NCBI GenBank assembly: GCA_000433095.1
Contig: HF991478.1
Coordinates: 1-16,394 of the forward strand
Source of the DNA: Clostridium sp. CAG:967
GTDB taxonomy: Bacteria > Cyanobacteriota > Vampirovibrionia > Gastranaerophilales > Gastranaerophilaceae
Length of the DNA stretch: 16,394 bases
Direction: 5' to 3'
The position numbers were made by a program, and so were the translations under genes. The notes beneath the pieces were generated by a model that worked only from the letters and a program-made list of their open reading frames with translations, was not told the origin of the DNA and made no database searches. The stretch's first letter is position 1, and each line of letters begins with the position of its first letter. Below are positions 7,801-14,256 of the stretch, piece after piece.

Positions 7801-8335
7801 GATCCTGAAGCTCAATATAGTAATCTTCTCCGAATAAATCTTTGTAGCGTTTCGCAGCAGCCTTTGCGCCTTCATAGTCATTTTTGAGTAGGTTTTGCAA
7901 AACTTCGCCGCCAAGACATGCAGAGGAACATATTAATCCCTGATGATATTTTTGAAGAAGTTCAAAGTTAATACGGGGTTTGTAATACATACCTTCGCAG
8001 TGCGCTATGGATACCAGTTTAACAAGGTTCATGTATCCTTCTTTATCTTTTGCAAGAAGCACAAGGTGATAAAGAGGATTATGCTGCGCATTTTTTTCAT
8101 GGATGTCGCCGTCATGAACGTAAAATTCACAGCCGACTATAGCTTTTACACCGATTTCTTTAGCTGTTCTGTAAAACTCTATGGCAGAATACATTACACC
8201 GTGATCGGTTATTGCAACCGCCGGCATGTTGTTTTCTTTTGCAAACTGGCATAATGCTTTTACTTTTATGGCACCGTCTAACAGCGAATATTCGCTGTGC
8301 AGGTGGAGTGGTACGTATTGAGTATTTTTATCCAT
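4856..8335 (-). CDS. dnaE: DNA polymerase III subunit alpha
   Basis: The 1159-residue length matches DnaE1-type alpha subunits. The domains run in the family order. A PHP domain spans about 7-230, with metal-ligand motifs HLHSEYS (11-17), ITDHG (42-46) and NDSH (205-208) apparently intact; intact PHP sites go with proofreading or metal binding in some bacteria. The palm carries GPGRGSAAG (361-369), PDVDIDF (402-408, catalytic Asp 405 and 407) and KMDFLGL with the third Asp at 556. A C-terminal OB fold lies at about 985-1075. QASLF at 911-915 matches the sliding-clamp binding motif. It is a single uninterrupted reading frame with no intein. The ATG at 8335 has no clear Shine-Dalgarno, but the N-terminus aligns with the family. 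It follows the two regulators by 52 bases and may share their transcript. Confidence 0.97.
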   Translation of the reverse strand: MDKNTQYVPLHLHSEYSLLDGAIKVKALCQFAKENNMPAVAITDHGVMYSAIEFYRTAKEIGVKAIVGCEFYVHDGDIHEKNAQHNPLYHLVLLAKDKEGYMNLVKLVSIAHCEGMYYKPRINFELLQKYHQGLICSSACLGGEVLQNLLKNDYEGAKAAAKRYKDLFGEDYYIELQDHGLEEQKRTNPDLIRIAKELDIKMIITNDSHYLKKEDADWHDTLLCLQTNALKSDENRFHFPNNEFYVKTPVELRDSFKWMESDLFDECIKNTVDIADKCHLIMEMGKSPLPHYEVPAGHTVESYLDYVVHEGLKERYGEVPPEIEERVKYELGIIEQMGFSAYFLITWDFVHFAKTHGIPVGPGRGSAAGSVVAYALKITELDPIKHHLLFERFLNPERYSMPDVDIDFCIERRGEVIDYVAQKYGADKVCQIITFGTYAAKAAMKGVARVFDIPYARSNQLASLIPNEPKAHIDDALQEGMELKKLYDEDPEVKRLVDMAKAIEGIKNNTGTHAAGVIIAHKPLNEIVPVQPSKDGIIVTEYPMADLEKLGLLKMDFLGLRNLTMIHKTMKLIKLRQGIEFDVDRIPLDDKPTYDMLIKGDTDGVFQLESSGMKKLVKDLKPDVFEDLGALVALFRPGPLQAGMVEDFVERKHGRKEITYPHPSLVPVLKDTYGTIVYQEQIMQVFQVLADYTLGQADMVRRMMGKKKLDEMAQQKGKFVEGAARHGMTAKDATALFEQIEKFAEYCFNRSHSAAYAFVAYQTAYLKCHYPIEYLASLLTSVSGDQEKTQLYIEEAQKNGIKVMPPDINKSYAEFTPDGNDIRFGLASIKQVGEGVVEAIIQEREENGEFKSIYDYCKRLDSKCCNKKTLEGLIKAGAFANIEKSRKQLMDNIDYITATASKEAKAKESGQASLFDLLGDTSEIEEAKFQLAGSDEEYDARQLQIFEKEFLGFYVSSHPLSTIRDKLPFLMTHKITEINEVENDKVVTICGLVTATKQIPTKKDPAKFIRFVTIEDLSGRIDVIAFNGKIAEYGEYLQNEQRVIISGKVSRRSDDEPPVLLVETVKTVDNSNIFTIKLLDDFKFEEIVLLKNLLCEHSGSDPVTFKLKDLDGEVKVLTASIFWVESSNELVNRLKKQFPDRLEVDIRSMDSKDSELVEV

Positions 8336-8387
8336 AATATTTATCGTATCACATTAGCTTATAAAAAACTTTTAATGTTAAATAATG

Positions 8388-9314
8388 TTATTGATAATTT
8401 GCTAGAGTTTTATTTATAAGTTCAATCATTTCTTCACGCATAAATTTAGGAGAAATAATCTCGCATTCTGTTCCGTATCTCATAATACGTTTCAATAAAT
8501 TATTTAAATCTTCGTTCTTATTAACAATAATATGGCTGCCGTCGCCTTCTATTTTATCAAGTCTTTCCCAATCTCTGATTTTATAGTTTCTTGCCAATCT
8601 GTTTTTTATTCTGAAAACAATTGTTGTTGGTAAAGATTGTGAAGAAGATACGTTAGGCAGTTGTTTTATAGATTTTATGTTCTCAATCGGTATTTCATAA
8701 ACTCTGCTGCCGCTGTTGCCTAATACTTTTAAGCAAACTTTTCTTTTCTGGTAAACCTGTTCAACAGGTGAGCATATTAAGTTTATTTCTTCGCCTTTTT
8801 CCGTATTAAAAATTATTTCAAGTTTTTGTTTTTCCTGACAAAATTTTTCACACTGCTTTACCTGTTGTGCAAATTCCGAATGGTAGAATGATAAATGCAA
8901 AGTTTGCGTGTTATCCATTACCTGAGATATGCTTTGGGCATTTTCGTCATATCGAAGTTCAAGAGCTCTTAGGAAGGAATTGAAACTGGATTTGTTTTTC
9001 CCTTCAGGTAAAAGTTCGCATGCCTGTTTTAAGATAGCAATGCTTTTCATATCGTTGTTATCAAATTTTATTTTATAAGGTGAGCTGAACATTTGATATT
9101 TCCCGTTAATCTTTTTAACTTTTATACCAAATATTTTTAATGTATTCAGATATTTGTTTAATGTAACGTGAGTATTTGAAGTGCCGTCGTACTGACCGTC
9201 AGAAAAGTGATCAAGTACGGTTTTAAATTCTACTTCACCGTTATAAAGCATTTTTATAAATTCAAATATTTTAACGCAAGAATCATTGTATTTTTCTGTT
9301 AGTTTTTTAGTCAC
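8388..9314 (-). CDS. WYL-type transcriptional regulator (second of a tandem pair)
   Basis: A 308-residue protein. Residues 12-75 look like a winged helix-turn-helix ending in THVTLNKYLNTLKIFGIKVK. The middle (about 165-225) resembles a WYL ligand-binding beta domain but with the name motif degenerate (KVCLKVLG). The C-terminal 70 residues fit the WCX extension, including a RYGTECEIISP segment. Family knowledge: WYL proteins bind DNA and sense nucleic-acid or nucleotide ligands, for example PafBC in DNA damage control. The start is a GTG at 9314 that overlaps the end of the upstream paralogue by 8 bases, implying translational coupling. The two proteins align in the helix-turn-helix, so they probably arose by duplication and may form a heterodimer. 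Confidence 0.75.
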   Translation of the reverse strand: MTKKLTEKYNDSCVKIFEFIKMLYNGEVEFKTVLDHFSDGQYDGTSNTHVTLNKYLNTLKIFGIKVKKINGKYQMFSSPYKIKFDNNDMKSIAILKQACELLPEGKNKSSFNSFLRALELRYDENAQSISQVMDNTQTLHLSFYHSEFAQQVKQCEKFCQEKQKLEIIFNTEKGEEINLICSPVEQVYQKRKVCLKVLGNSGSRVYEIPIENIKSIKQLPNVSSSQSLPTTIVFRIKNRLARNYKIRDWERLDKIEGDGSHIIVNKNEDLNNLLKRIMRYGTECEIISPKFMREEMIELINKTLANYQ

Positions 9315-10251
9315 AATAATACCCCGCTTTCATATCTTTCAGACAGGTAATAAAGTCTTCTTTAAAGCTTTCGGGACCTAATATCTTGACTGACGGTCCC
9401 AGCTCTAAGAACTTCTGTCGTAATAAGAACTCATTTGAAGTAGTTACTTCAACAGTAACTTTATTATTTTCTTTTTTGATTATTTTTTCATCTTCTGCCG
9501 GTTCAAATTTATCCGGATTACATTCAAGTTCATAGGTTACTGTAAGTTCTTTTATTCCTGTCGGAATTGTTTTTCCTATTTTTATTTCATTAATCTGTTT
9601 AATTCTGTTTAATAAAAAGCTTCCGTATTGCATGTATTCAAAACCGATACCGTAAAGATAAATTTTACCGTTATTTATTTCTATTTTGTCAGCAATTAAT
9701 TCAATATTTTTCTTTCCTGAATTAGGAGAGTTATAAGTGATTACAATCTGGTCTTTTTTATCACAGCATGTAATCAGGTTTGATAACAGCTCTTTATCAA
9801 TACCGTTAAGCATAGATACTTTTCTTATATTTGATAAAAACTCATCATTTTTTATATATGAGTATATCTTTTCAAAGAAATTTTCAAGAGAAAGAAGTTC
9901 TTTGATATCTATGTTTTTAACAAGGCTCTTATATATTTTAATAATACTTTGCATTTCGTCCGCAGTTATATTTAACTCAAACGGATGTGCAAGAATGACG
10001 TATCTTGACTCTTTGTCCTCGCCTCTAAATCTTTTTACTTCGCATCCGACACGTTTAAGCGAATTAATATATACTCTCAATGTATCTATTGAAATCTTTT
10101 CTCTTAAATACGGATGGTTCATGAAATATTCGCAAATCTCGTTATAAGATTTCGGACCTTCTGTTAAAAGGTTGAATAATACCAATGCTTTATATCCTGT
10201 AAAGGACATTAAATTGTAAGTTATTTTTTGATCTTTTAAAAATTGTTTCAT
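9307..10251 (-). CDS. WYL-type transcriptional regulator (first of a tandem pair)
   Basis: A 314-residue protein. The N-terminal helix-turn-helix (about 20-85) contains SIDTLRVYINSLKRVGCEVK, matching the same place in the downstream paralogue. The WYL-like domain at about 150-225 has a variant motif (KIYLYGIGFE, 196-205), and the C-terminal segment ends with GPSVKILGPESFKED, similar to WCX endings. It is preceded by GGGGAAG seven bases before the ATG at 10251. Two candidate promoters lie upstream, each covered by inverted repeats, which suggests autoregulation. Its target genes are unknown; the neighbouring dnaE is a possible co-transcribed gene. Confidence 0.75.
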   Translation of the reverse strand: MKQFLKDQKITYNLMSFTGYKALVLFNLLTEGPKSYNEICEYFMNHPYLREKISIDTLRVYINSLKRVGCEVKRFRGEDKESRYVILAHPFELNITADEMQSIIKIYKSLVKNIDIKELLSLENFFEKIYSYIKNDEFLSNIRKVSMLNGIDKELLSNLITCCDKKDQIVITYNSPNSGKKNIELIADKIEINNGKIYLYGIGFEYMQYGSFLLNRIKQINEIKIGKTIPTGIKELTVTYELECNPDKFEPAEDEKIIKKENNKVTVEVTTSNEFLLRQKFLELGPSVKILGPESFKEDFITCLKDMKAGYYCD

Positions 10252-10271
10252 AATTACACTTCCCCGTTAAT

Positions 10272-10300
10272 ATTTTACTATAAAATTGTAAGCATGTACA
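10272..10300 (-). promoter_or_regulatory. Proximal promoter candidate for the WYL gene pair
   Basis: On the - strand TGTACA (10295-10300) and TAAAAT (10272-10277) are separated by 17 bases; the -35 is weak (4 of 6). An inverted repeat ATTGTAA (10285-10291) / TTACAAT (10314-10320) spans its -35 region. Confidence 0.4.
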
Positions 10301-10412
10301 GGCATGGGGAATTTTACAATAATTATTTAATGTCAATTAATTTATTTAAGAATTTTACTTAATTTCATTAAGATTACTTCATTAAGATTTAAGAACTTGA
10401 ATTTTTTATTGT

Positions 10413-10441
10413 ATTTACAAGGGGCATGGTCAATTGTAAAT
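10413..10441. promoter_or_regulatory. Inverted repeat at the distal WYL promoter, candidate operator
   Basis: ATTTACAA (10413-10420) and TTGTAAAT (10434-10441) form a perfect 8-bp inverted repeat around 13 bases. It overlaps the -10 and the start region of the leftward promoter at 10440-10468, a repressor position. The GGCATGGnnAATT inside it recurs at 10301-10313 near the proximal promoter. Confidence 0.5.
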
Positions 10442-10468
10442 TTTATTTTTATTTTCTTTACTTGTCAA
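10440..10468 (-). promoter_or_regulatory. Distal promoter candidate for the WYL gene pair
   Basis: On the - strand a consensus TTGACA (10463-10468) is followed after 17 bases by TAAAAT (10440-10445), identical in layout to the tRNA operon promoter. It would give a leader of about 180 bases ahead of the regulator start at 10251. Confidence 0.65.
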
Positions 10469-10491
10469 ACTTTTTACTTAGATTTACATTA
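10463..10491 (+). promoter_or_regulatory. Rightward promoter candidate for the purine-rich transcript
   Basis: TTGTCA (10463-10468) then, 17 bases on, TACATT (10486-10491). The -35 lies on the same six bases as the leftward TTGACA, so the two promoters would be back to back and mutually exclusive. The -10 matches only 4 of 6. Confidence 0.35.
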
Positions 10492-10714
10492 AGGATATGA
10501 ACTAAGGAGGAGTTCCTAATCTGAGGAACGGCTGCCAGAGGAGAATAGAGGTTAGTTAGGACAAAGTAGAAAAAGAGGTGATGGCAAAAGTCCGGGAATA
10601 ATTGGAAGATATACAAAAAAAAGGACGTATGTAGCAGAGAGTGCAAAAGATTAGGGATATTTTTATTTATTAAATTATTAATTTTGGGGATTTACAAAAA
10701 GTTTTATGAAGGAG

Positions 10715-10740
10715 ATTTACGGGATAGTTGTAACGTAAAT
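10715..10740. promoter_or_regulatory. Inverted repeat upstream of anmK, candidate operator
   Basis: ATTTACG (10715-10721) and CGTAAAT (10734-10740) are perfect inverted 7-mers around 12 bases. The ATTTAC/GTAAAT core is the same as in the repeat at 10413-10441. Confidence 0.4.
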
Positions 10741-10744
10741 TGCC

Positions 10745-10770
10745 AAGCTTGCGCTTTTGCAAGCTTTTTT
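10745..10770 (+). terminator. Rho-independent terminator just upstream of anmK
   Basis: AAGCTTGC (10745-10752) pairs perfectly with GCAAGCTT (10759-10766) around a 6-base loop, followed by four more T. It ends only 14 bases before the anmK ATG, so it must end a transcript coming from the left rather than anmK itself. Confidence 0.8.
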
Positions 10771-10777
10771 ATATTAT
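10749..10777 (+). promoter_or_regulatory. Possible anmK promoter giving a leaderless transcript
   Basis: TATTAT (10772-10777, 5 of 6) is preceded at 17 bases by TTGCGC (10749-10754, 4 of 6). A start about 7 bases after the -10 would fall at or next to the ATG at 10785. Confidence 0.35.
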
Positions 10778-10784
10778 ATATGAT

Positions 10785-11912
10785 ATGGAAGAATTACAGT
10801 CAAAAAAGGTCATAGGTTTAATGTCAGGTACCTCATGCGACAGTATTGATGCAGGTTTATGCGAGGTAAGACCTGATTTATCCGTAAAACTTATTTCGGG
10901 GATTAATTATAAATATCCTGAGCATATAAGAGCAAAAATATTTAGTCTTTTTTCCGGTAATGCTACTGTTCGTGATGTCTGCCAGATGAATTTTGCAATC
11001 GGACAATGTTTTGCAGATGCTTGTAAAGTGTTGATTTCTGAACACGGAAAACCTGATTTTATCGCAAGTCACGGTCAAACTATATATCATTTTCCGCAAG
11101 ATGAAAAACTTGACAAAGTATCATTAAAAAGTACTCTGCAGATTGGCGAAAGTTCTGTTATAGCTCAACAAACAGGGTGTATGACTATTTCTAATTTCAG
11201 GGAAGCTGATATTGCTGCCGGCGGAGAAGGTGCTCCGCTTGTTTGCTTTGCTGATGAAAAGTGGTTTAAACCTTTAAAGAAAAATGTTCTTGTGCAAAAT
11301 ATCGGCGGAATTTCTAATGTGACAGTTGTTTCTCAGGAATTCCCAACATTCGGTTTTGACACGGGGTTAGGTAATATAATGATTGATTACTGCACTAATA
11401 AATTCTTTTCAAAGCCTTATGACAAAGACGGTGAAATAGCTAATTCCGGTAAAGTATCGGAAAGCTGGCTTGAATGTTTGATGCAGGATGATTACTATTT
11501 TAAAGTTCCTCCAAAAACTACGGGCAGAGAATATTTTTCGCCTTTATATATTGAAAATGCTCTGCGTTTTGGTCCGAAAAATCCGGAAGATATTATAGCA
11601 ACAGTTACAGCGCTTACAGCGAAATCTATTACTAAAGCTTATGAAAGTTTTATTTATCCGGATATTGATGTTAAAGAGGTTATTGTTGGCGGAGGCGGAG
11701 CATATAATCCGACTTTAATGAAATATTTAAGGCATTATTTACCTAAACACATTGATTTAAAAACGCATGAAGCTTACGGAATTTCGAATAATTTTAAAGA
11801 AGTTATGGCGTTTGCTCTTTTGGGGTACTGTACTTTTTATAATATTCCTAATAATCTTCCTTCATGTACCGGAGCTTCCCGCAGAGTTGTACTAGGTAAA
11901 GTGTCTAATTGA
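10785..11912 (+). CDS. anmK: Anhydro-N-acetylmuramic acid kinase
   Basis: This cytoplasmic enzyme phosphorylates and opens 1,6-anhydro-MurNAc to MurNAc-6-phosphate in peptidoglycan recycling. The 375-residue protein shows the family signatures in order: MSGTSCDSID near residue 13, ASHGQTIYHFP near 94, NIGGISN near 172, GFDTGLGN with the catalytic Asp at about 192, PPKTTGREYF, and VGGGGAYN. The ATG at 10785 is chosen because the upstream in-frame TTG at 10740 would lie in a terminator hairpin and add residues not seen in the family; starting at MEELQSKKVIGLMSGTS matches. No Shine-Dalgarno is visible. No murQ or anhydromuropeptide transporter gene is adjacent, so the recycling genes are scattered or incomplete. 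Confidence 0.95.
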   Translation: MEELQSKKVIGLMSGTSCDSIDAGLCEVRPDLSVKLISGINYKYPEHIRAKIFSLFSGNATVRDVCQMNFAIGQCFADACKVLISEHGKPDFIASHGQTIYHFPQDEKLDKVSLKSTLQIGESSVIAQQTGCMTISNFREADIAAGGEGAPLVCFADEKWFKPLKKNVLVQNIGGISNVTVVSQEFPTFGFDTGLGNIMIDYCTNKFFSKPYDKDGEIANSGKVSESWLECLMQDDYYFKVPPKTTGREYFSPLYIENALRFGPKNPEDIIATVTALTAKSITKAYESFIYPDIDVKEVIVGGGGAYNPTLMKYLRHYLPKHIDLKTHEAYGISNNFKEVMAFALLGYCTFYNIPNNLPSCTGASRRVVLGKVSN

Positions 11913-12035
11913 TATCCTGTCTTGATATACTATTGTAATTTTGTTAATAATTGTAAAATAATTTTTCGTATAACAACAATTATTTTTTTTATAGGTATTA
12001 ATATGAATAGTAAAAAAATAGGAGAATAGATTAAA

Positions 12036-12371
12036 ATGATTCAAAATGTTACATTTACCGGTGCTGGCAAAACAAATTATTATGCTCAATATATGGAAAG
12101 AAAAGCAGCACAAATTGAAGCAGATTTACAAGATACAATCAGAACTGCCGGCAGAGTTATTATAAACAAAAACAGAGAAGCATCTAAAGCTGGACAATAT
12201 CTTCCGGCTGATGCATATTTCGGACCTGTGCCGGTTAAAGCTCGTGAAATAGGACAGAATAAAATTATGGATTCTATTGCTGTTACAAAAACTAATGTTC
12301 CTGATTTATATTTAAATAAATCAGCTTCAAATGAAATTATCCCGGAAAACAGTATCAATTTTCTTTCTTAA
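12036..12371 (+). CDS. Short hypothetical protein with N-terminal VTFTG motif
   Basis: I do not recognise a function for this 111-residue protein. It starts MIQNVTFTGAGKT; short proteins beginning with an S/TFxG-K pattern are, from memory, frequent in gut Gastranaerophilales genomes. The segment at about 20-55 is charged and likely helical (ERKAAQIEADLQDTIRTAGR); there is no signal peptide or membrane segment. AGGAGA at 12020-12025 lies ten bases before the ATG. It follows anmK by 123 AT-rich bases. Its last 17 bases overlap the end of the opposite-strand nnrD gene, so the C-terminus NFLS is read from the complement of the nnrD stop region. Confidence 0.7.
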   Translation: MIQNVTFTGAGKTNYYAQYMERKAAQIEADLQDTIRTAGRVIINKNREASKAGQYLPADAYFGPVPVKAREIGQNKIMDSIAVTKTNVPDLYLNKSASNEIIPENSINFLS

Positions 12372-13173
12372 GATAATTTTTTATAGCATCTGAAATGTAC
12401 CTGATTGTATCGGAAGCTAAAACTCCGTAAGCAGTCAGGTCATTTTTTGCCAGATCTCCTGCAAGCCCATGCAGATAAACCCCTAAAGCCGCTGCATCAA
12501 ATGCTTCCATTTTTTGAGCAAGAAGTCCTGATATCATGCCTGCAAGTACATCTCCGCTTCCTGCTTTTGCAAGCGCACTGTTTCCGGTGTTATTGCAGTA
12601 CATTTTTTTACCGTCTGTAACTATTGTATTATGAGATTTCAATACAGTAATACTGTTGTATTTTTTTGAAATTTCTATTGCAGATTTTTCCATATTGTTC
12701 AATATTTCTTCCAGAGAACAATTTAATAGTCTTGATGCTTCTTTAGGGTGAGGCGTAAGAATAACTTTTTCGGGAAGTTTTATATTTTCTTTTGACAAAA
12801 TATTTAATCCGTCTGCATCAACTACAACAGGCATATCAGCAGCAAGTTTTAAAGTGTTTTTAAAGAGTTTTTCAGCTTCTTTATCTGTTGAAAGCCCGCA
12901 TCCTATTAATAAAACCGTAGAAGTTTTAATTATTTCGGGAATTTTATTCACTGGAGCAAGAACGATTTCAGGTGATAACGCCGCAGCAGCCTGAAGTACA
13001 TTTTTATGGCTCGCAAGTTCAACATATCCTGCACCGATTTTTAATGCGGAAATTGATGAAAGATATGCAGCGCCAGTCATATATTCAGAACCTGATACAT
13101 TCAGGATTTTTCCGAAAGTTCCTTTATTTGAATTTTCTTCTCTGTCAGGCAGTTTGGGTAAGTTATAATCCAT
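12355..13173 (-). CDS. nnrD: ADP/ATP-dependent NAD(P)H-hydrate dehydratase (single-domain)
   Basis: It repairs NAD(P)HX, the hydrated damaged cofactor, using ADP or ATP. The 272-residue protein is the ribokinase-like (YjeF C-terminal) domain only. Visible are KGTFGKILNVSGS near 18-30, GCGLS, VVDADGLNIL, LTPHPKEASRLL, LKSHNTIV, and NTGNSALAKAGSGDVLAGM, whose GSGD holds the catalytic Asp. The NnrE epimerase domain that is fused to it in many bacteria is absent and must be elsewhere or missing. The ATG overlaps the trmL stop by 11 bases, with GAGGTG upstream inside trmL, so translation is probably coupled. It ends in a convergent overlap with the short gene at 12036-12371. Confidence 0.92.
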   Translation of the reverse strand: MDYNLPKLPDREENSNKGTFGKILNVSGSEYMTGAAYLSSISALKIGAGYVELASHKNVLQAAAALSPEIVLAPVNKIPEIIKTSTVLLIGCGLSTDKEAEKLFKNTLKLAADMPVVVDADGLNILSKENIKLPEKVILTPHPKEASRLLNCSLEEILNNMEKSAIEISKKYNSITVLKSHNTIVTDGKKMYCNNTGNSALAKAGSGDVLAGMISGLLAQKMEAFDAAALGVYLHGLAGDLAKNDLTAYGVLASDTIRYISDAIKNYLKKEN

Positions 13174-13612
13174 TTTGTCTTATCACCTCATAAGCAACAA
13201 TAGCAACAGAATTTGATAAATTTAAACTTCTTTCGCCTTCCTTCATCGGAATTGTTAATGCATTGGCATCTTTAACATATTTTTCGGGAAGTCCTCTTGT
13301 TTCGGGTCCGAAAACTATAAAATCGCCGTCTTGAAATTTTATATCAGTATACTTCTTTGTAGTTTTTGTTGTAAGGTAATAAAAATTAGCACACTTGTTT
13401 GCCGCAAGCAATTCATCCATTGTCTCAACTTTATGCAAATCAACACTGTCCCAGTAGTCTAAACCTGCCCGTTTTGTATATTTGCTTGAAAGTGAAAAAC
13501 CAAGCTTGCCGACAAGATATAAACTTGCACCGGTACAAGCGCAAAGTCTTGCTATGTTTCCTGTGTTTTGAGGTATTTCCGGCTCATATAAGACAATATT
13601 AAGCTTGCTCAT
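13163..13612 (-). CDS. trmL: tRNA (cytidine/uridine(34)-2'-O)-methyltransferase
   Basis: A SPOUT-class enzyme that methylates the ribose of the wobble base in tRNA-Leu. The 149-residue length is close to the family. The three motif regions are clear: EPEIPQNTGNIARLCACTG near 10-28, FGPETRGLP, and IPMKEGERSLNLSNSVAI, the last two forming the knotted SAM site. The ATG at 13612 is preferred over an in-frame TTG at 13642, because MSKLNIVLYEPEIPQNTGN is the usual N-terminus and GGAAAG lies ahead of it. It overlaps the end of the phosphatidyltransferase gene by 14 bases and the start of nnrD by 11. Confidence 0.92.
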   Translation of the reverse strand: MSKLNIVLYEPEIPQNTGNIARLCACTGASLYLVGKLGFSLSSKYTKRAGLDYWDSVDLHKVETMDELLAANKCANFYYLTTKTTKKYTDIKFQDGDFIVFGPETRGLPEKYVKDANALTIPMKEGERSLNLSNSVAIVAYEVIRQNGL

Positions 13613-14222
13613 TGTTAAATAACTTTCCGCTTTCCGCAACAACCGGTATTGCTCTGACTACACAGAAAATAATAGCAGCCCATGCAAAAATCATTGTAAC
13701 TATATGCAATGCAGGTGTGCCGTTCCACAATTCCATTCCCGGTGTATTTACAACGATTAAAAGCATAAATGCCAGTACTTTAGCAACAGCATAGCTTATT
13801 CTCATGAATTTCGACGAACAAATAAATTTTCCCCATGCTGTAGTCTGCATTGATTTTTCTCCGAAGGCAGTCATACCTTTAGACAATGCAACACTTCTTA
13901 TTCCGTCTGTAGTGAATGCTCTGGCTACACATACGAGGGGAAAAATTATGCTTATCCAGCCCATAACCGCAAATACAGTCCAATATGAAACTTCTACAAT
14001 TCTGTCGCCCAAAATGTCTAGAACAGACCCCCATTCCGAAGATTGGTTTAATTTTCTGGCAACATATCCGTCCAATCCGTCAAGTGCAAATGCAATAATA
14101 GTTAAAACGAATGCTAATATATATGCCCAGGTTGTTCTTACATATAAAAGCGCTATTGCAGCATAAGCAACGAAAACTCTTCCGATTGAAATTATGTTTG
14201 CAAGATTATTTTTAATATTCAT
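13599..14222 (-). CDS. CDP-alcohol phosphatidyltransferase family protein (PgsA-like)
   Basis: An integral membrane enzyme that transfers a phosphatidyl or similar group from a CDP-linked donor to an alcohol. The 207-residue protein has the complete signature D48-x2-D51-G52-x2-A55-R56-x8-G65-x3-D69-x3-D73, all four aspartates present. About five or six hydrophobic helices are seen. The substrate cannot be decided: phosphatidylglycerol-phosphate synthase is the common assignment for this size, but phosphatidylinositol-type synthases share the motif. The ATG at 14222 follows an AAGGAA. It is the first of three overlapping genes and lies 34 bases after the dehydrogenase gene. Confidence 0.85.
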   Translation of the reverse strand: MNIKNNLANIISIGRVFVAYAAIALLYVRTTWAYILAFVLTIIAFALDGLDGYVARKLNQSSEWGSVLDILGDRIVEVSYWTVFAVMGWISIIFPLVCVARAFTTDGIRSVALSKGMTAFGEKSMQTTAWGKFICSSKFMRISYAVAKVLAFMLLIVVNTPGMELWNGTPALHIVTMIFAWAAIIFCVVRAIPVVAESGKLFNNEQA

Positions 14223-14256
14223 ATTTATTCCTTTTATCCAGATGTCTCTATTTTTA

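Larger units (their letters stand above)
10495..10770 (+). ncRNA. Possible non-coding RNA, purine-rich, ending at a strong terminator
   Basis: Between the rightward promoter candidate and the terminator at 10745-10770 there is no convincing protein frame. The strand is strongly purine-rich to about 10660 and contains 13 GGA trinucleotides between 10493 and 10724. GTTCCT/AGGAAC (10512-10517/10524-10529) forms a local hairpin. CCTAATC (10515-10521) can alternatively pair with GATTAGG (10649-10655), closing a domain of about 140 bases. I do not recognise it as RNase P, tmRNA, 6S, SRP or a known riboswitch. It could be a regulatory RNA (a GGA-rich CsrA-sponge type is one guess) or an untranslated leader. 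Expression is not shown by the sequence. Confidence 0.35.

Noticed and set aside
8281..8298. Perfect 18-base palindrome (ACAGCGAATATTCGCTGT) near the dnaE start
   Set aside because: It encodes the conserved PHP motif HSEYSLL inside dnaE; codon choice for these residues can create it by chance and nothing else suggests an operator there.
10458..10646. A 62-codon frame on the - strand rich in Phe and Leu
   Set aside because: The hydrophobic look follows from the purine-rich opposite strand; there is no ribosome site and it overlaps two promoter candidates.
10495..10770. Known structured RNAs (RNase P, tmRNA, 6S, SRP, T-box, common riboswitches) for the purine-rich region
   Set aside because: Their hallmark conserved segments are not visible; left as an unidentified candidate.
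10740..10784. TTG start extending anmK by 15 residues
   Set aside because: The added codons are a terminator hairpin and do not match the family N-terminus.
11956..11993. Possible anmK terminator (AAAATAATT...AATTATTTT then T run)
   Set aside because: The stem is A/T only with a 14-base loop in an AT-rich spacer; too weak to call.
13613..13642. TTG start extending trmL by 10 residues
   Set aside because: The ATG at 13612 gives the normal family N-terminus and has a better ribosome site.
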